In this document: positions 17,487 to 26,543 of the stretch, piece after piece | How positions within the stretch are numbered: the first letter of the stretch is position 1 | How the letters are laid out: each line of letters opens with the position of its first letter | From: Aquibacillus rhizosphaerae | GTDB lineage: Bacteria; Bacillota; Bacilli; Bacillales; Amphibacillaceae | Assembly (NCBI RefSeq): GCF_030282825.1 | Contig: NZ_JASTZU010000063.1 | Span: 496,001 to 560,000, forward strand | Length of the DNA stretch: 64,000 nt | Direction: 5' to 3' | The notes under the pieces: model-generated | Told to the model about the DNA's origin: nothing | Databases searched by the model: none | The model's input: only the letters and a program-made list of their open reading frames with translations | Position numbers and translations under genes: made by a program

Positions 17487-18401
17487 TTACTTAAACATGT
17501 TTTTAAGTACGAACCAGACATTTGCTGGTCTTTCAGCCAAACGTCTCATAAAATATCCAAACCAATCGACACCGAATGGAACATAAACACGAACCTTGAA
17601 TCCTTCCTTAACTAGCTGTTTTTGAAGATCTTCACAAATTCCATATAACAATTGAAATTCAAATTGATCACTTGAAATATTTTTTTCGTCTACATATTGT
17701 TTTGCCTGCTGAATCACCTTTTCATCATGTGTTGCAATAGCGGTATAGTTTCCGTTTTGTAAGTGAAGTTTAATAATCTTATTGAAGTTTGTATCGACGT
17801 CCTGCTTGTCTGGAAAAGCAACCTTGTCCGATTCCTTATAAGCACCTTTAACGAGGCGGAGGTTTGGATGGTAAGCATCAAGTTCTTTTATGTCATCTTC
17901 AGCCCGGTAAAGATAGGCTTGAATAACTGATCCTACATTGTCATAATGCGTGAGTAGCTCTTTGAAAATATCTAAGGTAACTTGGCAATGGGCAAAATCC
18001 TCCATATCGATTCGAACAAAGATGTTATATTTTTTTGCTCGTTCTAAGATGTCATACATATGCTTTAGACAAACATCTTTATGAATATCTAAGCCTAAAG
18101 ATGTCATTTTTAAAGAAAGATGGGACTCTACTTGAGAGTCGTGGATAGCATCCAATGTTTTTAATATCATTTGTGCTGAAGCGTTTGCGTCTTGTTGAGT
18201 GGAAACAAATTCACCTAAATGATCAAGCGTGACAACTCTGCCATCTTTGTTTAACCTTGAAGCAGTTTCAATTGCATGTTGTAACGTTTCCCCAGCCACA
18301 AATTTACTTGCGCCAAGTTTGTGCCCAAACTTTTTGGCAAACGTATTAACTGCTTTGCTTTTACCTAGAAATAGAAAAAAGTTTCGCATGATTGATTCCA
18401 T
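17487..18401 (-). CDS. putB: Proline dehydrogenase
   Basis: A 304-residue FAD-dependent monofunctional proline dehydrogenase, the first step of proline breakdown. Conserved TIM-barrel motifs include RVVTLDHLGEFVST, NIFVRIDMEDFAHCQ, LRLVKGAYKESDKVAF, YTAIATHDEKVIQQA, FEFQLLYGICEDLQ, and RVYVPFGVDWFGYFMRRLAE at the end. ATG 18401 is chosen because GGAGGAAG precedes it by 6 bases. An ATG at 18422 would put that site inside the gene. It is the first gene of the put operon, with the regulator putR directly upstream on the same strand. Confidence 0.95.
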   Translation of the reverse strand: MESIMRNFFLFLGKSKAVNTFAKKFGHKLGASKFVAGETLQHAIETASRLNKDGRVVTLDHLGEFVSTQQDANASAQMILKTLDAIHDSQVESHLSLKMTSLGLDIHKDVCLKHMYDILERAKKYNIFVRIDMEDFAHCQVTLDIFKELLTHYDNVGSVIQAYLYRAEDDIKELDAYHPNLRLVKGAYKESDKVAFPDKQDVDTNFNKIIKLHLQNGNYTAIATHDEKVIQQAKQYVDEKNISSDQFEFQLLYGICEDLQKQLVKEGFKVRVYVPFGVDWFGYFMRRLAERPANVWFVLKNMFK

Positions 18402-18604
18402 TGGCCTCTTCCTCCAAATCATTTCACAACCTTAATAAACGAGAGGGCATATCTTACTATTCATCTTATTAAATGGAGTATATGTTTATATCGTTGGATA
18501 AGCCCAATATTTTTGAAAAAGATTTGTGTTCTACCTACAATAATAAGGTCGAATGTAGTTTTGATTTCAGTAGGGGATGGTATGGCATTCTAAACATTTG
18601 TTGA

Positions 18605-19813
18605 TTATTTATAGCTTTGTAATAATAAATCAATATAAAGTGTAGTTCGCATGTTCATGTCATCGAAGTCAATATTCGTTAAAAGCACAACTTTCTTTAA
18701 GCGATAGCTTAGTGTGTTTGGATGGATAAAAAGTGCCTCTGCAGTTTCTACACCTTTACAGTTTAAGGTAATGTATTTTTCTAACGTGGGAAGTAATGCG
18801 GTGTGATTGGCCAAATCATATCTTTCTAAGTCAGAAATAATAGTATTGATGTAACCTTCTTTTGTATATTTTTCCTGAATGCTAGGTAATAGACTATAAA
18901 TTCCTAGCTTAGGATAGTAATAGGAGATGTTCGGCTCCCTAAATGATTTGTGTATGTTGATGACTTCCAATGCTTCGTGATAGTGAGAATGCAATTCTAA
19001 TAGATTTCTAGATTTATTACTGATTCCAAAGAAAATCGCGTTTGCGTTATTTTTCTGTTTCACGTTTTTTTCAATAAGGCGATCCGCCATAGAATACAAA
19101 TCTTCCTCCATCTTTTCTCCTCTTCCCATCAGAAGGGTTACATGATTTTCATTTTTGACGAACATGGAATATTCGTTCTCATAAAAACAATAGGAGCGAA
19201 TGTACTTAAGTAAACGATTCAATAGTTTATTTTCAGGTACATAAAAGATGATTATTACAAATTCTAGCGGAAGAGTGATTCCAGACATCTCTGCTTCAAA
19301 AAGCAGCATTTTCTCACTTGTATATTGCCCCTCGAGCAGTTTAGTGAGAAGACGTTGATCCGTGGATTTAGCAGGACGATGGTCTTGTTTCATTTTTATT
19401 GCTATTTCCTCACCAACTGAGGTAATTATATTAAAGTCTTCTTCAGTCAGTTTACGATTTGCTTCTTGTACCCATAAATAGGCTATCGATATATTCTCTT
19501 CTCGAATACAAAATACAACGCGCTCTGTAAAATCAATTTTTGGAATGCAAGGTAACCGGATTGGTTCATGAGAAGATTCAATTGTTTCGACTACTTTTTC
19601 TTCCGTTAAGCAATCAATAATATACAGGGGAGCTTTTTTGTCAAGGATTGTATTTTTGCGAACATCATCAAGGAGTTGATAGTTTCCACTATAAGTAATA
19701 AGCTCAAAATCTGTTGTTTCTAATAGTACTGGATTTTGAGTGCGTTCCTCTAAGAATTCAACTAAATCAAGTAACGACATGTTATGTTGGTCATATTTTG
19801 ATGTTATTTTCAA
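18605..19813 (-). CDS. putR: PucR/CdaR-type activator of the put genes
   Basis: A 402-residue regulator whose C-terminus is the PucR-type helix-turn-helix: TLEKYITLNCKGVETAEALF, then IHPNTLSYRLKKV. A central CdaR-like sensor region lies around residues 170-300. B. subtilis PutR has the same architecture and activates putBCP in response to proline, and the position directly upstream of putB supports the same job here. TTG 19813 follows GGAGG by 7 bases, whereas the ATG at 19849 has no site. The 203-base gap to putB (18402-18604) should hold the operon promoter. Confidence 0.85.
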   Translation of the reverse strand: MKITSKYDQHNMSLLDLVEFLEERTQNPVLLETTDFELITYSGNYQLLDDVRKNTILDKKAPLYIIDCLTEEKVVETIESSHEPIRLPCIPKIDFTERVVFCIREENISIAYLWVQEANRKLTEEDFNIITSVGEEIAIKMKQDHRPAKSTDQRLLTKLLEGQYTSEKMLLFEAEMSGITLPLEFVIIIFYVPENKLLNRLLKYIRSYCFYENEYSMFVKNENHVTLLMGRGEKMEEDLYSMADRLIEKNVKQKNNANAIFFGISNKSRNLLELHSHYHEALEVINIHKSFREPNISYYYPKLGIYSLLPSIQEKYTKEGYINTIISDLERYDLANHTALLPTLEKYITLNCKGVETAEALFIHPNTLSYRLKKVVLLTNIDFDDMNMRTTLYIDLLLQSYK

Positions 19814-20325
19814 AGAATCGCCTCCATTTAATAGAAGTTTGGTTATCAAAAGAAGCCCCTTTCGCAGATGCGAGTATGGACCTTGCCGATGTAAGGCTTG
19901 TAATATTTGATAAGGTAAAGTAGTAGGTTTAGGTGAAGGACTCTGTTTGTACTATTAATTATATAGCACCTAAACGCTTTTATAACCATGGATTAGGAAC
20001 TGGAGGAAATTCGATGACTGGTTCGTTGTTCTTCTTTCAATTAAAATTAGTTTAGGCATGTCCTTAATTGTTACCATTCCCTCCAAAAAGTAAATGTGAT
20101 ATATTAATAAGCAAACCTTTCTAGAGTTATGTAACGTTTTTTTGTATAATAAAATCAAATATAAAATTATTTGGCATAGTTGAACCGAGATTAGGACACC
20201 TGAAAAATGCAATTGACTAGGAGTTCCTATTCTAATACAGTGGGTAAAACTAATAAGGAACCTATTCCAAAACTGTATATGGAGGTTTATATCTGATAGA
20301 GTTAAAGTGAACGAGGAGGGACGAT
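19814..20325. other. Intergenic region between putR and the galactoside locus
   Basis: No gene is supported in these 512 bases. It holds the divergent control regions. Before the response regulator there is a spaced direct repeat (CCTATTCTAATAC near 20226 and CCTATTCCAAAAC near 20262) that could bind a regulator. Open frames here are poor in ribosome binding sites and not credible. Confidence 0.4.
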
Positions 20326-21858
20326 ATGAATGTACCATGGAAAGTACTAATCGTTGATGATGAGATGCTTATTAGACAAGGGATTATTAACTACATCAAC
20401 TGGGAGGAAGAAGGCTTTCAAATTGCTGGAGAAGCAGGAAACGGAAAGGAGGCACTACAGTTAATTGAACAAAGTCAACCTCACATTATTATTACTGATA
20501 TTGTTATGCCTGGCATGGATGGTATTGAGTTTGTTAAAGAAGTTAAAGCCAAGTACCCTACGATTGAAATCCTGGTATTAAGCAGCTTCGAAAACTTTGA
20601 TTATGTTCGTTCCACTTTTCAAAATGGTGTCGCCGATTATATATTAAAACCAAAGCTAAATGGAGAAGAGTTAATAAATACGTTGCGAAAAATTGCCCCT
20701 GACAGAGCTAACAATGAATCAAAACATCAACCAGCTTCGGTAGAAGAACTCTTGAAAAAAAGTATAAAAGGTTACACTTTAATGAAAGGTGAAACCACAC
20801 TTGCCTCAGCTTTTCCATATAGCCAATTTATAATAGTAGCTGTATGTAGGACTGAAGATAAAGAAAAGGTCTTAACTTACAAGGAAATAAAAGATCAAAT
20901 GGCAAAGCATATGGAGTCAATGGAGATGTATTCTATTCCAAATTATGAAAACGCTATCATATATATTGTTAATTTTGAGCCAAACCAGTTAACTTCTATT
21001 AAACTAGCAGTTTCAGAACTGGGAAAGAAATACAACGATTCTGATTATGAAAGTCAATGGATTATCAGTAAGCCTTTTTCTTCCATTTCCCAATTAAAAG
21101 AAATATATGAAGAAAACCTTCTTCGGATGAAAAATTATTTCTTTTATCTACAAGATAGAAAATTAATCATGTACGATGATTTGCCTGAAGTAGTAGAAGA
21201 TAGTAAACATTTTGATTTAAACCAATTTATTGATTTTTTCAAGCATAAGCAATTTAGTGTTGCGATGCAATATTTAACAGAGCATGTAGATTCTTTGGCG
21301 AGTAACTATACAAAAGATATATTTGAATATAAGTCATGGTTGGAGAACATTATTTTTAATATTATTGTTCTGTTAGGAAATATGAAATACGACACGGCAG
21401 ACATTGAGTCAAAGAAGTATGATTATTTTACTAATATTAATGAAGCAAAACATGCAAGTTCTGCACTTTTTCATTTCTATGATTTTTTATCAGAAGTTAA
21501 TAAAATTGTTTTAAAAGATAATGAGGAAAGTCCAACGAAAATGCAGTTATTGCTACAATATATTGACGATTATTATTCAGAGCCACTTTCCCTAACGACA
21601 TTAGCGAACCATTTTCATTTTAATGCATCGTATTTATCTAGTTATTTTAGTACCCATCATAGAGAAGGCTTTAGTGAGTATTTGAATCAGGTGAGAATTG
21701 ATAAAGCCAAGCTTATTTTGAAATCCGGTACAATATCAATAGCAACAGTAAGTGAAATGGTTGGGTATTCAGATCCAAGTTACTTTTGTAAAGTGTTTAA
21801 GCGGATAGCGGGAATGTCCCCAAGTAATTATCGAAAAGAAGCATCTTCAATGAATTGA
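20326..21858 (+). CDS. YesN-type response regulator (receiver plus AraC HTH)
   Basis: A 510-residue regulator. The receiver domain (residues 4-125) has the acidic pair in LIVDDE, the phospho-acceptor Asp57 in HIIITDIVMPGMDG, and Lys in ADYILKPK. A middle region of unknown fold is followed by an AraC/XylS double helix-turn-helix at about 405-510 (PLSLTTLANHFHFNASYLSS and ATVSEMVGYSDPSYFCKVFK). The AGGAGGG site is good. It is 10 bases upstream of the kinase gene, and the pair heads the galactoside locus, so it probably activates the importer and glycosidase genes (inference). Confidence 0.92.
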   Translation: MNVPWKVLIVDDEMLIRQGIINYINWEEEGFQIAGEAGNGKEALQLIEQSQPHIIITDIVMPGMDGIEFVKEVKAKYPTIEILVLSSFENFDYVRSTFQNGVADYILKPKLNGEELINTLRKIAPDRANNESKHQPASVEELLKKSIKGYTLMKGETTLASAFPYSQFIIVAVCRTEDKEKVLTYKEIKDQMAKHMESMEMYSIPNYENAIIYIVNFEPNQLTSIKLAVSELGKKYNDSDYESQWIISKPFSSISQLKEIYEENLLRMKNYFFYLQDRKLIMYDDLPEVVEDSKHFDLNQFIDFFKHKQFSVAMQYLTEHVDSLASNYTKDIFEYKSWLENIIFNIIVLLGNMKYDTADIESKKYDYFTNINEAKHASSALFHFYDFLSEVNKIVLKDNEESPTKMQLLLQYIDDYYSEPLSLTTLANHFHFNASYLSSYFSTHHREGFSEYLNQVRIDKAKLILKSGTISIATVSEMVGYSDPSYFCKVFKRIAGMSPSNYRKEASSMN

Positions 21859-21868
21859 GGGTAACCTT

Positions 21869-23623
21869 ATGGCAAAAATGCTAACGTTTATTAAAAAAAA
21901 CAACTTATTTGTGAAAATGTTTCTGGTGATGGTTATAAGTATTGTGTCCGTATCTGTCTTGATTACTTTTAGCACAATTCGCATGTCTAGTAATCTTTTT
22001 ATGGAAACATTCAGTATTACCAATACGAAGGTAATCAGTCAAATTAAACAACGGTTCGAAGCTTTTAATTACTCTGTTATTGTTACATGGATTGATGTTC
22101 AGAATAATGGAACGATTAAAGAGGGTTTGACAAAAGAAGATGGAAACTCCGTAGAGATGAATACATCGTTCTATGCGATAAAACAGCAAATGGAACGTAT
22201 CTATTATGATAATCCTAATGATGCAAACCTGATTTTATTAGGAGTTAATTCTCATTTATTTAACATGAAATATTCCAATTGGCCAATTGCTGCGGAAACG
22301 TTAGTCAATCACCCAATGACGATTAAGACAAGTGAAAATCCAAATCAAATATTATATCAGTTTGATTCATCAGAAGTGACGCTTGGAGTCCCAATGATTG
22401 TGGCAACAAAAGCTCTTACTGAAAGATCGACAGGGAATATCTATGGCTATTTGTATGTTCCAATCCGTGAACAAAATTTTAGAGAATTTTATGAAGGCTA
22501 TACAAGTCAGGGAAACAATGTGTTAGTGATGAATAGTGATGGGAGGATTATTTCCAGCAATCAACGAGAAATGATAGGGGAAAATGCACAGAATTTGTTA
22601 AATTATACGAACGAAATTTCAGACGAAAATTTAGAGTATAAAGAAATTAACGTATTCGAAAAAGATTATTTGATGTTATCAGAGTATTTACCTGCCCTTG
22701 ACCTATACATTGTTAATTTGATTGACAAGGATTTAGTGATGGATAATTTAGTTGATACGAGAGAAATAGTTTTTATTAGTATTGGAATTGTTATCATTGC
22801 TGTGTTTGTGGTTTTTATTATATCAAGAAGAATGACGGTGTCGTTAAGTAAATTAGTTAATCAAATTTCTAATATGGCTAGGTACGATTTTAGTAAGCCT
22901 GTCCAAGTGAACGGGGGCTATGAGGCCAGAAAAATTGCAAGTTCATTTAATTATATGCTCAATGAGTTACACGAATATGTGAATATATTAATGAAAACAC
23001 AGCGAAAACAACGAAAAGCGGAATTAGAAGCATTGCAGCATCAAATCAATCCACACTTTCTTTATAATACGTTAACTTCGATTAAATTTTTAGTAAAAGA
23101 AGGCAAGAAAGAATCCGCCTTTGATACGATGGACGCTCTCATTTCTTTGTTGCAAAATGCTTTAGGAAATGTGGATGAGACAATTACCGTTGAACAAGAG
23201 ATTGTTAATATGAAAAACTATGTCCTAATTAATCAGACGAGATATGGTGATCGAATTAAGGTTAACTACCTCATCTCTCCAGATTGTGTGGACTATCATT
23301 TGCCGAAGTTAATCATTCAGCCATTTATCGAAAATGCTTTTTTTCACGCGTTCACTAATAAAAAGAATGGATATATTCAACTATTGATTGCCCAAAAGGA
23401 TAATAATCTTATATGTGAAGTCATCGATAGTGGAGACGGAATGGCTGAAAAAAAATCACCTTATTTTAAAGAGAAACGTCAATTATTTAGTGGCATCGGT
23501 GTGCGAAATGTACATGAACGAATACAGTTATTATATGGTAAAGAATACGGGGTAGAGATAACAAGTGAGCTAGGAAAAGGAACTAAAGTAAAAATTAACT
23601 TGCCTCTAATTAAGAAAAACTAA
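21869..23623 (+). CDS. YesM-type membrane sensor histidine kinase
   Basis: A 584-residue kinase. Membrane segment 1 is about residues 14-36, a large extracellular sensor follows to about 290, segment 2 is about 292-315, then HAMP, His_kinase domain (HQINPHFLYNTLTSIKFL near 390-407, holding the phospho-His) and HATPase with N-box LIIQPFIENAFFHAF. Such kinases pair with YesN-type AraC response regulators and sense sugars, often near ABC sugar-binding proteins. The start has only a weak GAGGG site, consistent with coupling to the upstream gene. Confidence 0.92.
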   Translation: MAKMLTFIKKNNLFVKMFLVMVISIVSVSVLITFSTIRMSSNLFMETFSITNTKVISQIKQRFEAFNYSVIVTWIDVQNNGTIKEGLTKEDGNSVEMNTSFYAIKQQMERIYYDNPNDANLILLGVNSHLFNMKYSNWPIAAETLVNHPMTIKTSENPNQILYQFDSSEVTLGVPMIVATKALTERSTGNIYGYLYVPIREQNFREFYEGYTSQGNNVLVMNSDGRIISSNQREMIGENAQNLLNYTNEISDENLEYKEINVFEKDYLMLSEYLPALDLYIVNLIDKDLVMDNLVDTREIVFISIGIVIIAVFVVFIISRRMTVSLSKLVNQISNMARYDFSKPVQVNGGYEARKIASSFNYMLNELHEYVNILMKTQRKQRKAELEALQHQINPHFLYNTLTSIKFLVKEGKKESAFDTMDALISLLQNALGNVDETITVEQEIVNMKNYVLINQTRYGDRIKVNYLISPDCVDYHLPKLIIQPFIENAFFHAFTNKKNGYIQLLIAQKDNNLICEVIDSGDGMAEKKSPYFKEKRQLFSGIGVRNVHERIQLLYGKEYGVEITSELGKGTKVKINLPLIKKN

Positions 23624-23653
23624 CACTCAAATCGTACGAGTGTTAGTTTTTAT
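23616..23653 (+). terminator. Strong intrinsic terminator after the two-component genes
   Basis: AAAACTAACACTC and GAGTGTTAGTTTT form a 13-bp perfect stem followed by a T-run. It separates the regulator operon from the importer operon. The rest of 23654-23937 carries the importer promoter and the two cre-like sites. Confidence 0.9.
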
Positions 23654-23787
23654 CCCTTGTTTTACTTTAAGGCTTTGTTTAAGTAGTAGTGGATTTCCTT
23701 TTTAGAACGTGAGGAGCCAGGCATACAAAGAAATGACAATTGAAAATCTAAAGATATTCCAATTTCTAAATATAGTACAATTCATAT

Positions 23788-23801
23788 TGTTAACGCTTAC
23801 A
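23788..23801. promoter_or_regulatory. cre-like site 1
   Basis: TGTTAACGCTTACA matches the CcpA consensus TGWAANCGNTNWCA at all but one position. It lies 136 bases upstream of the binding-protein start and exactly 100 bases before the second site. Confidence 0.6.
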
Positions 23802-23879
23802 TAAATGTCTAAAAATATTCAAATTATTTTCTAAATATCGTTCTAACAGTCCCATTTGATTCGGTGTTATGATTAAATC

Positions 23880-23901
23880 AAGCGTTATGATAACGCTTTC
23901 A
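23880..23901. promoter_or_regulatory. cre site 2 overlapping a 19-bp palindrome
   Basis: TGATAACGCTTTCA (23888-23901) is a full match to TGWAANCGNTNWCA. It overlaps a perfect palindrome at 23880-23898, AAGCGTTAT-G-ATAACGCTT. CcpA is the obvious candidate binder, which would give glucose repression of the importer. A LacI-type regulator encoded elsewhere is an alternative. Confidence 0.7.
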
Positions 23902-23937
23902 ATTAAGTGTTTTATAAAAAAGAGGGGGTTTTTCTTA

Positions 23938-25245
23938 ATGAAAAAACAATGGTTTTTAGTGTTAACGGTTTTATCTATTCTTTTTCTAGCTGCCTGTAGT
24001 GGTGAGGGTTCTGAAAGTTCAGGTGATAATGATTCTAGCTCAGGTGATAAGGCTTCAGGGGATGAAACAACATCAATTACAGCTTGGGCATGGGATGTAA
24101 ATTTTAATATTGCAGCTCTAAACATTGCGAAAGAGCATTATGAAGGTGACTTGGAATTAGACATTATAGAAAATGCGCAAGAGGATATCGTTCAAAAATT
24201 AAATACTGGATTAAGTTCAGGAACGATGAAAGGAATGCCTAACATTGTATTAATTGAAGATCAACGTGCGCAAAGTTTCTTGCAAGCATATCCAGATGCT
24301 TTCTTCCCAATCGATGACTATTTCAACACGGATGACTTTGCAGCGTATAAATTGGAATCTACTAGTTTTGACGGAAAACAGTATGGTTTACCATTTGATA
24401 CAGGTGTAACGGGATTATTCTTCCGGACAGACTACCTTGAAGAAGCTGGCTATACAACGGATGATTTAACTAATATTACGTGGGAAAAATACATTGAAAT
24501 CGGTAAAGATGTAAAAGAGAAAACGGGTAAAGATTTCATTTCTCTAGATCCAAACGACTTAGGTCTTTTACGAGTTATGATGCAAACGGCTGGTGCATGG
24601 TACGTGGAGAATGATGGAACAACGGTAAATCTAGTAGACAATGAACCTTTGAAAAAGGCTTTGCAAAACTATAAAGCAATCATGGAAGCTGACATGGTGA
24701 AAGCTAACTCTGACTGGAGCCAGTTCCTTGCAGCATTCAATAGTGGTGATGTGGCAACTGTTCCTGTTGGTAACTGGATTGCTGCTAGTGTTGAAGCTGA
24801 AGAATCTCAATCAGGGAAATGGGCAGTTGCTCCGACTCCTCGTTTAGACATTGAAGGGGCAGAACAAGCGTCTAACCAAGGTGGTAGCTCATGGTATGTG
24901 CTAAATGTTGATGGAAAAGAAAAAGCTGCTGAATTTTTAGGTGAAACGTTCGGCTCAAGCACGCCATTCTACGAAGACTTAGTAACTGAAGTAGGTGCAA
25001 TTGGTACGTATAAACCAGCTTCAAGTAGTGAAGTTTATGCTACTCCAAATGAATTCTTTGGTGGGCAAGCAATTGTAAAAGATTTCTCTGAATGGATGGC
25101 TGATGTTCCTCCGGTAAATATGGGCTTAAACACGTATGCAATCGAGGATATCATAGCTGCTGAAGTGCAAAATTATCTAAAAGGCAAAGCTTTAGAAGAT
25201 GTACTTGCAGATGCTCAAGCTCAAGCAGAATCACAATTAAAATAA
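23938..25245 (+). CDS. Sugar ABC transporter substrate-binding lipoprotein
   Basis: A 435-residue extracellular solute-binding protein (family 1, MalE-like). The signal peptide ends in the lipobox LAAC, so Cys20 would be lipid-anchored, followed by a Ser/Gly/Asp-rich linker (ESSGDNDSSSGDKASGDE). The mature part has the usual two-lobe features (TAWAWDVNFNIAALN, YGLPFDTGVTGLFFRTD, VGNWIAA). ATG 23938 follows AGAGGGGG. A longer in-frame version from 23869 would bury the palindromic operator and spoil the signal peptide. Neighbouring genes point to galactosides or galacto-oligosaccharides as ligand (inference). Confidence 0.93.
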   Translation: MKKQWFLVLTVLSILFLAACSGEGSESSGDNDSSSGDKASGDETTSITAWAWDVNFNIAALNIAKEHYEGDLELDIIENAQEDIVQKLNTGLSSGTMKGMPNIVLIEDQRAQSFLQAYPDAFFPIDDYFNTDDFAAYKLESTSFDGKQYGLPFDTGVTGLFFRTDYLEEAGYTTDDLTNITWEKYIEIGKDVKEKTGKDFISLDPNDLGLLRVMMQTAGAWYVENDGTTVNLVDNEPLKKALQNYKAIMEADMVKANSDWSQFLAAFNSGDVATVPVGNWIAASVEAEESQSGKWAVAPTPRLDIEGAEQASNQGGSSWYVLNVDGKEKAAEFLGETFGSSTPFYEDLVTEVGAIGTYKPASSSEVYATPNEFFGGQAIVKDFSEWMADVPPVNMGLNTYAIEDIIAAEVQNYLKGKALEDVLADAQAQAESQLK

Positions 25246-25251
25246 GTGAAT

Positions 25252-25361
25252 CAATTTCATAATTACCTTAAACACCCATCTATAACGAAATATAGTTTGG
25301 AAATGTTTTTATCCAACTACATATTGTTATGGATGGCGCTGAAATAGGTATTATGAAATTG
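25252..25361. repeat. Dispersed 110-bp hairpin element, copy 1 (family A)
   Basis: The ends are near-perfect inverted repeats (CAATTTCATAATTACCT and the complement of AGGTATTATGAAATTG). An inner pair (ATATAGTTTGGA and TCCAACTA) continues the stem, so the whole element can fold into one long hairpin. A second copy of equal length lies at 53619-53728, with about 91 of 110 bases identical by eye. It starts 7 bases after the stop of the binding-protein gene. Confidence 0.8.
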
Positions 25362-25383
25362 ATTAAAGTAATTAATATTAATT

Positions 25384-25452
25384 AGCCTAAGGAGAAGCCT
25401 GAAACTTGGATGAGTAGTACACGATGCCAAAACAGCGCTATTACCTTAGGCT
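25384..25452 (+). terminator. Long-loop hairpin between binding protein and permeases
   Basis: AGCCTAAGG and CCTTAGGCT are perfect 9-base arms around a 51-base loop, followed by TTGTAT. With family A copy 1 it fills the 371-base gap 25246-25616. Partial termination or 3'-end protection here would explain higher levels of binding protein than permease, a known feature of such operons. Confidence 0.5.
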
Positions 25453-25616
25453 TTGTATCTAAACATGTCTTGTCAATGACCTAAAAAGAGAATCATCGGC
25501 AAATTTGAAAACACGTTATTTTTAAAATGAGGGGATTCTAGAAACGATTCATTTTCAGGGGGAATCATCTTCCTTATAAAGCCGAGTCTTTCTCATGAGT
25601 AAGGAGGAATGGAAAC

Positions 25617-26543
25617 ATGAGTCAATTGACAAAAGTTACGAATGTAGAAAATCCATTAAATAAAAAGACATTCGCTCAACGTTTTAAGAAAAATTATATG
25701 GGTTGGTTGTTTATTGTTCTGGCGGTAGTAGGAATATCGTTATTTTACTTTTATCCTATGATACAAGCACTTCTTCTTTCATTTCAGTCTGGGATGGGTA
25801 CTAACCTTGAATATGTAGGTTTAGAGAACTACATGAGGCTATTTAATGACCCAACTTTTATATCAGCGTTGACCAATACGTTAATTTATCTATTAGTTCA
25901 AGTACCAGTAATGATTGTCCTAGCATTATTATTTTCTGTTCTACTAAATGATTCTACATTGAAATTCAAAGGTTTTTTCCGAGTAGCAATCTTTTTGCCG
26001 TGTGTAACGTCACTGGTTGCATACGCAGTTATCTTTAAATATTTATTTGGTGTAGACGGTCTAATTAACGAGTTACTGCTAAATTTACATCTTGTTTCAG
26101 AACCATTAAATTGGTTATCAGATCCATTCTTAGCAAAGCTTACAATTATTATGGCTATTACTTGGAGATGGACAGGTTACAACATGATTTTCTATTTATC
26201 AGCATTACAGAATGTTGATAAGCAAATGTATGAAGCTGCAAGAATTGACGGGGCTTCTGCAATCCAGCAGTTCTTCTTTATTACAGTTCCAATGTTAAAA
26301 CCAATTATCTTATTCACATCTATTGTTTCGACAATTGGTACATTACAATTATTTGATGAGGTTATGAATATTACAAGTGGTGGTCCAGCAAATGCGACAC
26401 TTTCTATTTCGATGTACATTTACAACCTATCATTTGAATATACACCAGACTTTGGATATGCAGCGACTGTATCCTACGTCATTGTTATTCTCGTTGTAAT
26501 TTTATCTATTATTCAATTTAGAGTGGCAGGTGATCGAAAATGA
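25617..26543 (+). CDS. Sugar ABC transporter permease (MalF type)
   Basis: A 308-residue inner-membrane permease with six hydrophobic segments. The cytoplasmic EAA loop that docks the ATPase is EAARIDGASAIQQFFFITVP at about residue 205. AAGGAGG precedes the ATG. Its stop overlaps the next permease's start by 4 bases (ATGA), so translation is coupled. No ATPase gene is present in the locus. In Bacillus, MsmX supplies the ATPase for several such importers, and the same sharing is likely here (inference). Confidence 0.93.
   Translation: MSQLTKVTNVENPLNKKTFAQRFKKNYMGWLFIVLAVVGISLFYFYPMIQALLLSFQSGMGTNLEYVGLENYMRLFNDPTFISALTNTLIYLLVQVPVMIVLALLFSVLLNDSTLKFKGFFRVAIFLPCVTSLVAYAVIFKYLFGVDGLINELLLNLHLVSEPLNWLSDPFLAKLTIIMAITWRWTGYNMIFYLSALQNVDKQMYEAARIDGASAIQQFFFITVPMLKPIILFTSIVSTIGTLQLFDEVMNITSGGPANATLSISMYIYNLSFEYTPDFGYAATVSYVIVILVVILSIIQFRVAGDRK

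Noticed and set aside
20326-23623. Possible sporulation or quorum-sensing two-component pair
   Set aside because: The receiver-plus-AraC and YesM-type kinase architecture with adjacent sugar importer genes points to sugar sensing.
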